62,183 nt of DNA from Nitratireductor sp. ZSWI3 (GCF_024655565.1 NZ_JANKOF010000019.1:1-62183), one strand, 5' to 3'; positions 33,261-42,170 are shown, counted from the first letter of the stretch. Numbers and translations: made by a program. Notes: generated from the letters alone by a model not told the origin.

Positions 33261-34277
33261 TTAGTCTTTTGCCGGCTTTGCCGGAACCGGGACACTGCTG
33301 CCCACGCCGCCGAGCGCGCGGCCATGCGCCCTCGGGCGGAAGGCGCGCGGCTTGTCGGGCTCGCGCCTCAGCACCGGGTGCGGCACGGGCTCCTTGGCGC
33401 GAAAGGCGAAGTCCTTGAACAGCGCCAGATAGTTGGCATAGGCGTAACCGCCATTCATCGCCAGCCATTCGGCGCGGCGGGCGCGGAACTCGGCCGGCAG
33501 CCGATACCAGGGCACGCCCGGCATCTTGTGATGCACGAGATGCAGGTTGTTGTTGAGGAACAGAAGCGCGAGCGGCGAGCGCTCGACGATGATGGTGCGC
33601 CCGTCCGGCCGCTCCGACCATTGGTGTTCGGCGAAGGTGCGCACCGAGATCAGCGATTGGCCGAGCCAGCCCGGCACGAGAATGTAGAGCCAGAGCGGCA
33701 TGGAAAAGCCGTAGGCGATGACCGGCAGCACGAGTGCCAGCCCCGCGAAATGCAGGATCCAGGCGGTGCGGACGCCCTTGGCGCCGTCGCGGACGAGCTT
33801 CGCCTCGGAGGCGAAGAAACCGATGTTCATGATCAGCGGGCCAAGCACGAAACGGCCGAGCATCGTGTTGTTGATCTCCAGCACGAGGCGCGCCCAGCGC
33901 GGCAGCTCGCGGTAGTGCCACAGGGCCTTGTAATAGCTCTCCGGATCCTCGAACGGGTCGGTCAGCCGCTCGTCGGCATGGTGGCGCAGGTGCAGCGCCT
34001 TGAAGCGGCGATAGGGATAGACGAGACCGATGGGCAGGAAGACCAGCGCTTCGTTCAGCCGGGCATGGCGTGTCGGGTGTCCGTGCAGGCATTCGTGCAT
34101 CAGGGAGGAGTGCAGCGCGACAGCGATTGTCAGGAGGGCCATCGCTGCCAACGGCCATTGCGGCCAGAGCAGATACCCCGCTGCCGCCCACAGGCCGTAG
34201 CAGGCCAGGATCAGCGCAAATGTAGGCCATTCAAGCGCCGGACGGCTGCCGCGCCGGCGTTTGTCGTTCATGCTCAT
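33261..34277 (-). CDS. Membrane fatty acid desaturase / hydroxylase
   Basis: 338 residues with several membrane helices and the three His boxes of the di-iron desaturase superfamily: 'HECLH', 'HLRHH' and 'HLVHH', plus 'EHQW'. It inserts a double bond or hydroxyl into a lipid-bound chain, or acts on another hydrophobic substrate such as a carotenoid. The C-terminus is basic and cytoplasmic. The start at 34277 has GGGA 8-9 bases upstream; 34301 (GTG) and 34271 are alternatives. Divergent from an XRE regulator, with a 28-bp palindrome between them. Confidence 0.86.
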   Translation of the reverse strand: MSMNDKRRRGSRPALEWPTFALILACYGLWAAAGYLLWPQWPLAAMALLTIAVALHSSLMHECLHGHPTRHARLNEALVFLPIGLVYPYRRFKALHLRHHADERLTDPFEDPESYYKALWHYRELPRWARLVLEINNTMLGRFVLGPLIMNIGFFASEAKLVRDGAKGVRTAWILHFAGLALVLPVIAYGFSMPLWLYILVPGWLGQSLISVRTFAEHQWSERPDGRTIIVERSPLALLFLNNNLHLVHHKMPGVPWYRLPAEFRARRAEWLAMNGGYAYANYLALFKDFAFRAKEPVPHPVLRREPDKPRAFRPRAHGRALGGVGSSVPVPAKPAKD

Positions 34278-34412
34278 TGCTGTCCCAATTCCGCGCCGCA
34301 CCCAAACCCGACTCGGCGGCGCATTCTTGTTTCTGACAGGAGAATGTCAGGAGCGGGCTGCAATCTCAACGCGAGAAAGCGTACAATTCGTTGACAATGA
34401 GCACCAAGCCTT

Positions 34413-34440
34413 TCATTTGTTTACTAAAGTCAACAAATGA
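34413..34440. promoter_or_regulatory. 28-bp palindromic operator candidate
   Basis: Twelve of 14 positions pair around the centre, with perfect outer 9-base arms TCATTTGTT and AACAAATGA. It lies in the desaturase-XRE divergent gap, 13 bases before the proposed XRE start at 34454, where a repressor could block its own gene. A TTGACA at 34391-34396 could be part of a promoter. Binding is inferred only. Confidence 0.6.
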
Positions 34441-34453
34441 TGGCATTTGCGGA

Positions 34454-35305
34454 ATGGAAAAGGCGGTCATCGACAAACGCGATCTTTCCGGAACGTTCCG
34501 CGAGCGCCTCAAGGGTCTCGTGCAGCGCTCGGGCCTCAACCAGTCGGCCTTCGCGGCCGCCGTGGGAATCGACCGCTCCGCCCTCTCGCAGCTTCTCTCC
34601 GGCGCCTCCACGCGTCTGCCGCGTGCCGAGACGCTGCTCAACATCGCCGCCGAGCACAAGGTCTCGCTCGACTGGCTGCTCGGCCTCAGCCAGGACGAGG
34701 GCATCACCGGCGAGCTGCGCGAAAGCCTCGAGATCGCCGAGGCGCAGGGCGGCTTCAACGACACGCTGCTGGCCAAATGGCATGCCGAGGCCGTGGGCAC
34801 CAAGATCCGCTACGTGCCGGCCGGCATCCCCGACCTGCTGCGCACCGAATCGGTGATCCTCTACGAGGCCGACGCCATGCCGCAGAGCCGCACCACCCAG
34901 ATCAGCGAGGCGCAATATCGGGTCGATTACAACCGCCGGCCCGAGACGGACATGGAGGTGTGCATGCCGCGGCAGACGCTGGAGCTGTTCGCCAAGGGCG
35001 AAGGGCTGTGGCGCAACCTGCCCGAACAGGCGCGTGCCGAGCAGGTGGTGCATATGGCGCGGCTGATCGACGATCTCTATCCGACCTTCCGGCTCTTCCT
35101 CTACGATGGCCGCAAGCGCTACTCGGCGCCCTACACCATCTTCGGCCCCTATCGCGCCGCGCTCTACATGGGCGGCATGTATCTGGTGCTCAGCGCCACC
35201 AGCTCCGTCACCACGCTGACGCGCCATTTCGACGGCCTCATCCGCGCCGCCGAGATCAACGCCCACGAAGCGGCCGAATTCGTGAAGGGGCTGCGGCTCG
35301 GATGA
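34454..35305 (+). CDS. XRE-family regulator with a C-terminal sensor-like domain
   Basis: 283 residues. A Cro/CI-type HTH (about 14-70) has 'QSAFAAAVGIDRSALSQLLS'. A domain of about 180 residues I do not recognise by name follows, with 'RIRYVPAGIPDLLR'-like and 'YTIFGPYRAALYMGGMYLVL' segments suggesting ligand sensing. The ATG at 34454 was chosen because starts further up (34391, 34397) read through a 28-bp palindrome that looks like an operator. It may regulate itself and the divergent desaturase; the downstream methyltransferase gene is 111 bases away and has its own operator candidate. Confidence 0.8.
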   Translation: MEKAVIDKRDLSGTFRERLKGLVQRSGLNQSAFAAAVGIDRSALSQLLSGASTRLPRAETLLNIAAEHKVSLDWLLGLSQDEGITGELRESLEIAEAQGGFNDTLLAKWHAEAVGTKIRYVPAGIPDLLRTESVILYEADAMPQSRTTQISEAQYRVDYNRRPETDMEVCMPRQTLELFAKGEGLWRNLPEQARAEQVVHMARLIDDLYPTFRLFLYDGRKRYSAPYTIFGPYRAALYMGGMYLVLSATSSVTTLTRHFDGLIRAAEINAHEAAEFVKGLRLG

Positions 35306-35353
35306 TGCCGACGAGACCGGCCGGCATCGCGCAAGTCATCGGCGATTGACCGC

Positions 35354-35373
35354 ATATAAAGATTTCTTTATAT
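35354..35373. promoter_or_regulatory. Operator candidate for methionine/SAH-responsive control
   Basis: Inverted repeat ATATAAAGA-TT-TCTTTATAT with perfect 9-base arms, 43 bases before the betaine-homocysteine methyltransferase start. Similar AT-rich palindromes precede methionine-cycle genes in alphaproteobacteria and are attributed to ArsR-type regulators such as SahR; that link is from memory and not tested here. Confidence 0.6.
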
Positions 35374-35416
35374 CGTCACCATCAGTTTCAACGAGCCAGA
35401 ACCAGAGGCGGCCGCC

Positions 35417-36436
35417 ATGCAAAACCCGATCGACGCGCTCATCGCGGAAAAGGGAATCCTGCTCGCCGACGGCGCGACCGGCACCAATCTCTTCGCCATG
35501 GGGCTGCAATCCGGCGAGGCGCCCGAATTGTGGAACGAGGACGCGCCGGAGAAGATCGAGGCGCTGCATCAGGGCTTCGTCGATGCGGGTGCCGACATCA
35601 TCCTGACCAATTCCTTCGGCGGCACGCGCCACCGGCTCAAGCTACACAACGCGCAGGACCGGGTGTTCGAATTGAACCGGAAGGCGGCCGAGATCGCCGG
35701 CCGGGTCGCCGCAAAGGCGGGGCGGCGCGTCATCGTGGCTGGCTCGGTCGGGCCGACGGGCGAGCTTCTGGAGCCGCTCGGCGCGCTGACCTATACCGAC
35801 GCCGTGGCCGCCTTCGCCGAGCAGATGGAGGGGCTGAAGGCGGGCGGCGCCGAGGTCGCGTGGATCGAGACCATGTCGGCGCCGGAGGAGATCCGCGCGG
35901 CGGCGGAGGCGGCGATCAAGGTCGGCCTGCCCTACACCTATACCGGCTCCTTCGACACGGCCGGCCGCACCATGATGGGGCTGGCGCCGAAGGACATCCA
36001 CGGCGTGGTCGACGGCCTCGGGGAAAAGCCGCTGGCGGTCGGCGCCAATTGCGGCGTCGGCGCACCGGACATCCTGGCGGCCCTTCTCGACATGTCCGAG
36101 GCACGGCCGGACGCCACGATCGTGGTGAAGGGCAATTGCGGCATCCCCGAATTCCGCGGCACCGAGGTTCATTACTCCGGCACGCCGGAGCTGATGAGCG
36201 ACTATGTGCGGCTGGCCGTGGACGCAGGCGCCAGGATCATCGGCGGCTGCTGCGGCACCTCGTTCGAGCATCTCAAGGCGATGCGCGCCGCCCTCGACGG
36301 CCACAAGACACCCGATCACCGGCCAAGCATCGACGAGATCGTGGCGCGTGTCGGCCCGTTGCGCAACAAGCCCGCCTCCGAGAGCGGCGCGGCAGCCGCT
36401 TCGAGCGCCCGGCGCTCTCGCCGCGTCCGCGGCTGA
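35417..36436 (+). CDS. bmt: Betaine-homocysteine S-methyltransferase family protein
   Basis: 339 residues of the homocysteine S-methyltransferase family. Zinc-binding Cys are seen in 'GANCGVG' and the Cys pair of 'GGCCGT', and substrate regions in 'LADGATGTNL' and 'LTNSFGGTR'. It should methylate homocysteine to methionine using betaine as donor, in the cytoplasm. A palindrome at 35354-35373 suggests control by the methionine cycle. It lies 3.2 kb from the dimethylglycine dehydrogenase-like gene, whose substrate would be the product of this reaction. Confidence 0.9.
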   Translation: MQNPIDALIAEKGILLADGATGTNLFAMGLQSGEAPELWNEDAPEKIEALHQGFVDAGADIILTNSFGGTRHRLKLHNAQDRVFELNRKAAEIAGRVAAKAGRRVIVAGSVGPTGELLEPLGALTYTDAVAAFAEQMEGLKAGGAEVAWIETMSAPEEIRAAAEAAIKVGLPYTYTGSFDTAGRTMMGLAPKDIHGVVDGLGEKPLAVGANCGVGAPDILAALLDMSEARPDATIVVKGNCGIPEFRGTEVHYSGTPELMSDYVRLAVDAGARIIGGCCGTSFEHLKAMRAALDGHKTPDHRPSIDEIVARVGPLRNKPASESGAAAASSARRSRRVRG

Positions 36437-36590
36437 GGTCCGCTCCGTCCGGGAAAATATTCCTGGACCAATCGAACCCTCCTTGCCTGTCGCGGGCAAG
36501 GTTTTAAAAGCATTCATGCGCCGAAGGCATTTTCCTTCCGCGCAGCCGGCCGGCGTCGATCGTTCCGCCCGCCGCCACGAGGTAGACGAC

Positions 36591-38000
36591 ATGACGGTGC
36601 TTGCTTCCGGCGCTCGCGCGCCGGTCAATCCCTGGTTTGCCGAGGTGCGTGCAACGGTGGCGCTTGCCTGGCCGATGGTGCTCACCAACCTGGCGCAGAT
36701 CGCCATGACCACCACCGACGTCATGATGATGGGGCGCCTCGGACCTGAGGCGCTGGCCGCCGGCACGCTCGGTTACAACCTCTATTTCGCGCCGATCATC
36801 TTCGGCCTCGGCCTGCTTCTGGCCACCTCGCCGATGATGGCGAGCGCGCTCGGCCGCAAGCTGCATTCGGTCCGCGACGTGCGGCGCACCGTGCGCCAGG
36901 GGCTGTGGCTCGCCACCGCCGTTTCGGTGCCGATCTGGGCGATCCTCTGGCACGCTGAGACCTTCCTCGTGTGGATGGGGCAGGAACGGCCGCTGGCCGA
37001 GACCGCCGGCAGCTATGTGCGGGCGCTGCAATGGGCCGCCCTGCCCTTCTTCGGCTATGTGGTGCTGCGCTCCTTCATCTCGGCGCTCGAGCGGCCGGGC
37101 TGGGCGCTCACCATCATGTTCGCGATGGTCGCCTTCAACGTCCTTGCCAACTGGTGCCTGATGTTCGGCAATCTGGGCTTTCCCGCGCTCGGCGTTCCCG
37201 GCTCGGGCATCGCCACGACATTGTCGAGCGCGCTGATGTTCCTCGGCATGGTGATCATCGTCTCGACGCAGCGCCAGTTCCGCCGCTTCCAGCTCTTCGG
37301 CCGCTTCTGGCGCTCCGACTGGCCGCGCTTCCGCGAGCTGCTGCGGCTCGGCCTGCCGATCGCCGGCGCCATGACCTTCGAGGTGACCATCTTCAACGCC
37401 GCCGCCCTGCTGATGGGCCTGATCAGCGCGCCGGCGCTGGCCGCGCACGCCATCGCCATCCAGATCGCCTCCATCAGCTTCATGGTGCCGATGGGCCTCA
37501 GCCAAGCGGCGACCGTCCGCGTGGGACGGGCCTTCGGAGCGCAGAACCTCGACGGCATCACCCGTGCCGGCTGGACGGCGTTCGCGCTCGGCATCGGTTT
37601 CATGAGCCTGATGGCGCTCACCATGGTCCTCGTCCCGCGCGTGCTGATCAGCGGGTTCATCGATCTCGGCAGGCCGGAAAACCAGGTGGTGATCGAGCTT
37701 GCCGTCACCTTCCTGGCGCTCGCCGGCCTGTTCCAGATCTTCGACGGGGCGCAGGCCGTCGCCGCCGGCATGCTGCGCGGGCTGCACGACACCAAGGTGC
37801 CGATGATCTATTCGCTGCTCGGCTACTGGGGGCTGGGCTTGAGCTCGGGCGTCCTGCTTGCCTTCCCGCTCGGCTTCGACGGCGTTGGAATCTGGATCGG
37901 CCTGGTCAGCGGCCTCGGGATCGTCTCGCTGCTGCTGTTCCTGCGCTGGCGCCGCCGCGACCGGCTCATGCCTTGGCTTCACCGCCCCTCCAGCGCTTGA
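36591..38000 (+). CDS. MATE-family efflux transporter
   Basis: 469 residues with about 12 membrane helices in two related halves, as in NorM. Recognisable are 'AWPMVLTNLAQIAMTTTDVM' near the N-terminus and 'GTLGYNLYFAPIIFGLGLLL', with the second half 'GLPIAGAMTFEVTIFNAAAL'. MATE proteins export cationic drugs or metabolites by Na+ or H+ antiport. The ATG at 36591 has GAGGT 7 bases upstream and precedes the first helix properly; the frame is open much further up but in antisense-like sequence. Its 3' end overlaps the convergent J-like gene by 35 bases. Confidence 0.92.
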   Translation: MTVLASGARAPVNPWFAEVRATVALAWPMVLTNLAQIAMTTTDVMMMGRLGPEALAAGTLGYNLYFAPIIFGLGLLLATSPMMASALGRKLHSVRDVRRTVRQGLWLATAVSVPIWAILWHAETFLVWMGQERPLAETAGSYVRALQWAALPFFGYVVLRSFISALERPGWALTIMFAMVAFNVLANWCLMFGNLGFPALGVPGSGIATTLSSALMFLGMVIIVSTQRQFRRFQLFGRFWRSDWPRFRELLRLGLPIAGAMTFEVTIFNAAALLMGLISAPALAAHAIAIQIASISFMVPMGLSQAATVRVGRAFGAQNLDGITRAGWTAFALGIGFMSLMALTMVLVPRVLISGFIDLGRPENQVVIELAVTFLALAGLFQIFDGAQAVAAGMLRGLHDTKVPMIYSLLGYWGLGLSSGVLLAFPLGFDGVGIWIGLVSGLGIVSLLLFLRWRRRDRLMPWLHRPSSA

Positions 38001-38421
38001 GCCGGCCGCGCTTGGCCTCGTCGATCAGCATGTTGGCGACCTGCATGCGGATCATGGCGTTGGCGCGCAGATGCGCCGGCACCCGGTCGGGGTGGTTGCG
38101 GAAGGCGAAGTCGCGCCGCAACCGGTCGAGATTCTTCGGCATCTGGCGTGCCGAAAGCCCCAGTTCGCGGGCGATCTCGTCCGGATCGGTCGAAGGCAGC
38201 GGCGCGGGCTCCTCGATCCTCTCCGCCCGCGCACCCTCATGGGCCCGGTATTCGGCCTGCGCCCGCCGGTCGGTGAAGTTGATGCGGCCCGAGTGAAGCT
38301 CCTCGGCGACGGAGAGATAATCCAGCGAGGCCGGGCGGGCCGGCGCCTCGCGGTGCCCGGTGTCCTCGCTCAGAATCTCGTCGAGCAACGACGCGAAGTC
38401 CCGATGCGCGCCCCTGGCCAT
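37966..38421 (-). CDS. DnaJ-like protein with an HPD motif at its C-terminus
   Basis: 151 residues. The N-terminal half is polar and probably loose. The C-terminal part (about 85-140) is helical, 'ARELGLSARQMPKNLDRLRR', followed by 'HPDRVPAHLRANAMIRM'. The HPD tripeptide between two helices is the hallmark of J domains that stimulate DnaK ATPase. The domain is at the C-terminus and slightly atypical. GGGAGAGGA sits directly before the ATG at 38421. Partner and role unknown. Confidence 0.72.
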   Translation of the reverse strand: MARGAHRDFASLLDEILSEDTGHREAPARPASLDYLSVAEELHSGRINFTDRRAQAEYRAHEGARAERIEEPAPLPSTDPDEIARELGLSARQMPKNLDRLRRDFAFRNHPDRVPAHLRANAMIRMQVANMLIDEAKRGRLKRWRGGEAKA

Positions 38422-38640
38422 TCCTCTCCCGCTCCCGGCACATGGGCCGAACCTGTTACAGCAAACCCTTAGCCGGGACCGGTTAAGAAACATCTGCCGC
38501 AGGGCAGTGTATTTGAAGCAACGGCGCAATGCACCCGTTCCACAAGCCGACATAGTCTGCCCATGGTTCGCGCCTTAACATGAGGTGCGAGTCGCGAGCG
38601 CCCGGAGTGGCACTCGCCGCCTGAAGCCGAAGAGGTGATG

Positions 38641-39660
38641 ATGAGATCCGCAGCTCTTGCCGCCGCATTGCTTGCAGCGATGCAGATGCCAGCCCTTGCA
38701 GAAGACACCTATATCGACGACCGCTCGACACCCGAAGCGCTGCTGCGCTCGCTCTACAACGCGATCAACCGCAAGGAATACGCGCGCGCTTTCGATTATT
38801 TTTCCACCCCGCCCGCCAAGAGTCTCGAGGCCTATCAGGAAGGCTATGCCGACACGGAGAGCGTCGACTTGCTGACAGGCCCGGCGACCAGCGAGGGTGC
38901 GGCCGGCAGCATCTACTACTCGCTCCCCGTCGCCATACGCGCCACGGCCGCCGACGGCGGCGAACGCGTCTTCGCCGGCTGCTACACGCTGCGGCTCGCC
39001 AATCCGGCGATCCAGGGTACGCCGTATCAGCCCCTGCACGTCGAAAAGGCCGCCATGAAACCTGCCGAGGGCGACCTGCCGGACGTGCTGCCGCCAAGCT
39101 GCGGCGAAGGACAAGCGGTGGCCGGCGACACGGTTCTCGCCGAGGCCGAGGCGCTCTTCGCCGCTGCCTACGGGCGCAGCTGCACGCCGCCGCAGGACGA
39201 GGCGGAGCCGCAAAGCTACACGATCCCCTTCAACTATTCCTATGACGACGAAGACGCGCCGAAACGCGAGGCCCGCCTGTTCCGCTTCTTCTGCAGCCGC
39301 GGCGCCTATAACGAGACACATGTCTATCTTTTGGCCGATGCGGAAGGCGCCGTGACGCCGCTGCAGTTCGCGACGCCCGAGACCGACATCCAGTACGAGA
39401 ACGGCGATACGGAAGGCAAGGTGGAGGACATCCGCGTCATCGGCTACACGGCGCAGGACAAGCTCGTGAACTCGGATTTCGATCCCGACACGCTGACGCT
39501 CTTCTCGCACGCGAAGTGGCGCGGCGTGGGCGATGCGTCGTCGACCGGCACCTGGATCTTCCGCGAGGGCACCTTCACCCTCGTCAGATATGACGTCGAT
39601 GCGTCCTACAATGGCGAGATCGACCCGGTGACCCTGCTCGACTACAACACCGGCCCATGA
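38641..39660 (+). CDS. Exported DUF1176-like protein
   Basis: 339 residues with a signal peptide (hydrophobic 3-17, cleavage after ALA). The N-terminal half (about 25-120) resembles small periplasmic domains ('LRSLYNAINRKEYARAFDYF'). The C-terminal half has DUF1176-like features: 'CSRGAYNETHVYLLADAEG' and 'STGTWIFREGTFTLVRYDV'. Function unknown. Three start codons are crowded at 38635-38643; the ATG at 38641 has the best spacing from AGAGG. Probably monocistronic. Confidence 0.78.
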   Translation: MRSAALAAALLAAMQMPALAEDTYIDDRSTPEALLRSLYNAINRKEYARAFDYFSTPPAKSLEAYQEGYADTESVDLLTGPATSEGAAGSIYYSLPVAIRATAADGGERVFAGCYTLRLANPAIQGTPYQPLHVEKAAMKPAEGDLPDVLPPSCGEGQAVAGDTVLAEAEALFAAAYGRSCTPPQDEAEPQSYTIPFNYSYDDEDAPKREARLFRFFCSRGAYNETHVYLLADAEGAVTPLQFATPETDIQYENGDTEGKVEDIRVIGYTAQDKLVNSDFDPDTLTLFSHAKWRGVGDASSTGTWIFREGTFTLVRYDVDASYNGEIDPVTLLDYNTGP

Positions 39661-39666
39661 CCGAGC

Positions 39667-40563
39667 CTATCTGAGGGCGAGCATCCAGTTGAGCGTCTCG
39701 CGCCAGTCGGTCATGCGGATGGGCGTGCCGTGCGTGCCCGTCTCGAAGCGGACGAAGCGTGCCGGATAGCCCGGCGCGCCAGCCCTGATCCGCTCGAAGA
39801 AGGCCTCTTGCCCGGCGATGGGAAACACCGTGTCGCGGCTGCCATGACCGAAGAAGACCGGCACGCGCGCTGCGTGGGCGGGACTTTGCAGGAAGGTTGC
39901 GTCCCACATGGAGCCGAGCAGAATGAGCCCGCCGAGACGCTTTGCCGTGTCGCCGTCGCGCGCCAGGGCCCAGCACAGCGCGCCGCCCATCGAGCCGCAG
40001 GCGACGAACACCGGCGCGCCCGGCGATGCCTTCGCATAATGGCCGATCAGCGCGCCGATCTCGCGCGCGCCGCGTTCGCCGAAATCGGAGAAATCGGGCG
40101 ACAGATACAGCCCTCCGCTCTTCACCATCAGGTTCTTGATGCGGTTGAAGTTGCCGCCGAAGGTGAAATCGTCGACGCCCTGGCGGCGGCTGCCGCCCTG
40201 CCCGTGCAGATAGACGACGATGGCCCGGGCGCCGCGCGTCTTGCCGACGGCAAAATGGCGGACGGCGCCGGCGGCCGTCTCGACCGTCAGATCCTTCTGC
40301 ACGCCGCGCACGCCGGTCGACACATACTGCCCCTGCACCCGCCGCTCGGGCACCGCGTCGCGACCGTTTATGTCGCGCGCCTCGCGATAGTCGACGACGC
40401 GATACGCTCCGTCGGCGCCGGACGACAGGATCCCCGGATAGGCGAACAGGCGGTCCTTCTGCGAGGCGAGCTCGAAGGCCGCAACGGGCAGGATCGAGCC
40501 GGCCATCGATGCCGCGACGAAAACGATTTTCAAACAATAACTTGCGGAAAAAATCGTGTTCAT
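39667..40563 (-). CDS. Exported alpha/beta hydrolase
   Basis: 298 residues. Signal peptide (about 8-29), then an alpha/beta hydrolase fold: 'AIVVYLHGQGGSRRQ' oxyanion region, nucleophile Ser in 'ACGSMGGALCW', Asp in 'HGSRDTVFP' and His in 'TGTHGTP'. It resembles exported esterase/feruloyl-esterase-type hydrolases; substrate unknown. Its start overlaps the stop of the molybdenum-cofactor gene by 4 bases (ATGA), so it is translated as the last gene of that operon although its function looks unrelated. Confidence 0.82.
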   Translation of the reverse strand: MNTIFSASYCLKIVFVAASMAGSILPVAAFELASQKDRLFAYPGILSSGADGAYRVVDYREARDINGRDAVPERRVQGQYVSTGVRGVQKDLTVETAAGAVRHFAVGKTRGARAIVVYLHGQGGSRRQGVDDFTFGGNFNRIKNLMVKSGGLYLSPDFSDFGERGAREIGALIGHYAKASPGAPVFVACGSMGGALCWALARDGDTAKRLGGLILLGSMWDATFLQSPAHAARVPVFFGHGSRDTVFPIAGQEAFFERIRAGAPGYPARFVRFETGTHGTPIRMTDWRETLNWMLALR

Positions 40564-42170
40564 TGAGTCAGGATGCCGCCGGCGTCTTCCAGCGCCTCCG
40601 GCGTATCCACGTCGATGTGGGCGGCGGCGCCGATCTCGACGTCGACGACGGTGAACAGCCCCTGTTCCACGACATGGCGCGCGCCGGTGTCGCCTTCAAG
40701 GCGCGCCACCTCGGCGAACAGCGCCCGCGGCAGCAGCACCGGGTTGCCGCGCTTGCCGTTGTGCGTGGCGCGCACCACGCAGTTGCCGCCGGCCTTGCGG
40801 AACGCCTCGACCAGCCGGTCTAGATCGGCCGCAGCGATCTCAGGCATGTCGGCGAGAACGACGAGCGCGCCCGCTGCATCGTCCGGCAGCGCGGCAATGC
40901 CTGTCCGCAACGAGGTCGACAGGCCATCCGCATAATCGGGATTGAGGACGGTTTGGAGATCCAGGCCGTCGAGCGCGGCGCCGATGCGGTCCGCCTGGTG
41001 GCCGAGCACCGCGACGGCGCCGTCCACGCGGCTCTGCGCCAGCGCGGCTCCCGTGCGGCGCACCAGCGGCACGCCGTCGAAGGCGGCGAGAAGCTTGTTG
41101 CCGGCTCCGATGCGCCGCGACTGACCGGCGGCGAGCAGGACGCCCCATACGGGCAAAGGCCGTTCGCCCCTTGCCTGTTCGCGCGGCTGCGGGCGCGACG
41201 GGATTTCCGCCAAAAGCCCGCCGACGCCCATGCCGGCAATGTCTGCCGAGGAGACGTCTAGCCCGGCCATGATGCGGTCGAGCACCCAGTCGAAGCCATT
41301 GATCCTGGGGCTGCGGGCGCAGCCCGGCGCGCCGATCACCGGCTTGCCATCGATTTCGCCGAGCACCAGAAGGTTGCCGGGATCGACCGGCATGCCGACG
41401 CGCTCGACACGGCCACCGGCCAGCCGGATGGCCGCCGGGATCACATCGTCCTCGTCGCAGACCGCGGACGCCCCGAAGACCAGCAGCAGTTCGCTCTCGC
41501 CGATCAGCGCACGCAGGGCGCGGGCGACCGCCTGCGCGTCGTGCCCGGGGCGCAATTCGCGCCCGGCCGTGCTTCCCGAGCGGGCCAGCCGCTCGGCGGT
41601 GATGCGCGCCGTCTTGTCGAGCACGCTGCCCTTGAGGCTCGGCAACACCGTCTGCACGATCCCGACGCGGCGCGCTTCGAACGGATGCAGCGCGACGGCC
41701 GGTGCCGCCCCGGCGAGCGCGGCGGTCTCGGCAATCCGCGCCTCCGCCACGGCAAAGGGAATGATCTTGACCGTCGCCACCATCTGCCCCGCCCTGACCG
41801 CGGTGAAGGCGGGCAGCGTGGCAATTGTGATCGCCGGATCCACGGCGTTGACGGCATCGATGACGGCCTTGTCGGCGGTGAACAGGCCGGCAACGGTCGC
41901 ATGGAGATTGACGCGGCCCGTCGACGGCGCGCGGGCCTCGATCGCACGGGTCGCAAAGCTTTGCGCCAGCCGTTCGGCCGCCTGGTCCTCGTCCAGATCG
42001 CCGGGAGCGAGCCGGGCAGCGATCACCTCGGTGACACCGGCCGCCTGCAAGGCCGCAAGATCCTGCTCCGTCAGCCGATGCGCCTTGCGCAGCCTTGTCG
42101 CCCCGGCCAGCGTCGCATGCGCCAGCACGGCGCCCAGGGCTTCCTCGAGCGCGACAGGTCCGAACCTCAC
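40560..42170 (-). CDS. Molybdopterin-binding domain fused to MobA-like cytidylyltransferase
   Basis: 536 residues with a GTG start that overlaps the upstream stop (GTGA). The first 340 residues form a MoCF-binding (MoeA/MogA-like) region with 'VFGASAVCDEDDVIPAA' and 'GKPVIGAPGCARSPRING'. The last 190 form a nucleotidyltransferase with 'LLAAGQSRRIGAGNKLL' and 'LADMPEIAAADLD', as in MocA/MobA. By family, it makes the cytosine-dinucleotide form of the molybdenum cofactor used by xanthine/CO-dehydrogenase-type enzymes. This fits the XdhC and Cox genes just upstream. Confidence 0.92.
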   Translation of the reverse strand: MRFGPVALEEALGAVLAHATLAGATRLRKAHRLTEQDLAALQAAGVTEVIAARLAPGDLDEDQAAERLAQSFATRAIEARAPSTGRVNLHATVAGLFTADKAVIDAVNAVDPAITIATLPAFTAVRAGQMVATVKIIPFAVAEARIAETAALAGAAPAVALHPFEARRVGIVQTVLPSLKGSVLDKTARITAERLARSGSTAGRELRPGHDAQAVARALRALIGESELLLVFGASAVCDEDDVIPAAIRLAGGRVERVGMPVDPGNLLVLGEIDGKPVIGAPGCARSPRINGFDWVLDRIMAGLDVSSADIAGMGVGGLLAEIPSRPQPREQARGERPLPVWGVLLAAGQSRRIGAGNKLLAAFDGVPLVRRTGAALAQSRVDGAVAVLGHQADRIGAALDGLDLQTVLNPDYADGLSTSLRTGIAALPDDAAGALVVLADMPEIAAADLDRLVEAFRKAGGNCVVRATHNGKRGNPVLLPRALFAEVARLEGDTGARHVVEQGLFTVVDVEIGAAAHIDVDTPEALEDAGGILTQ

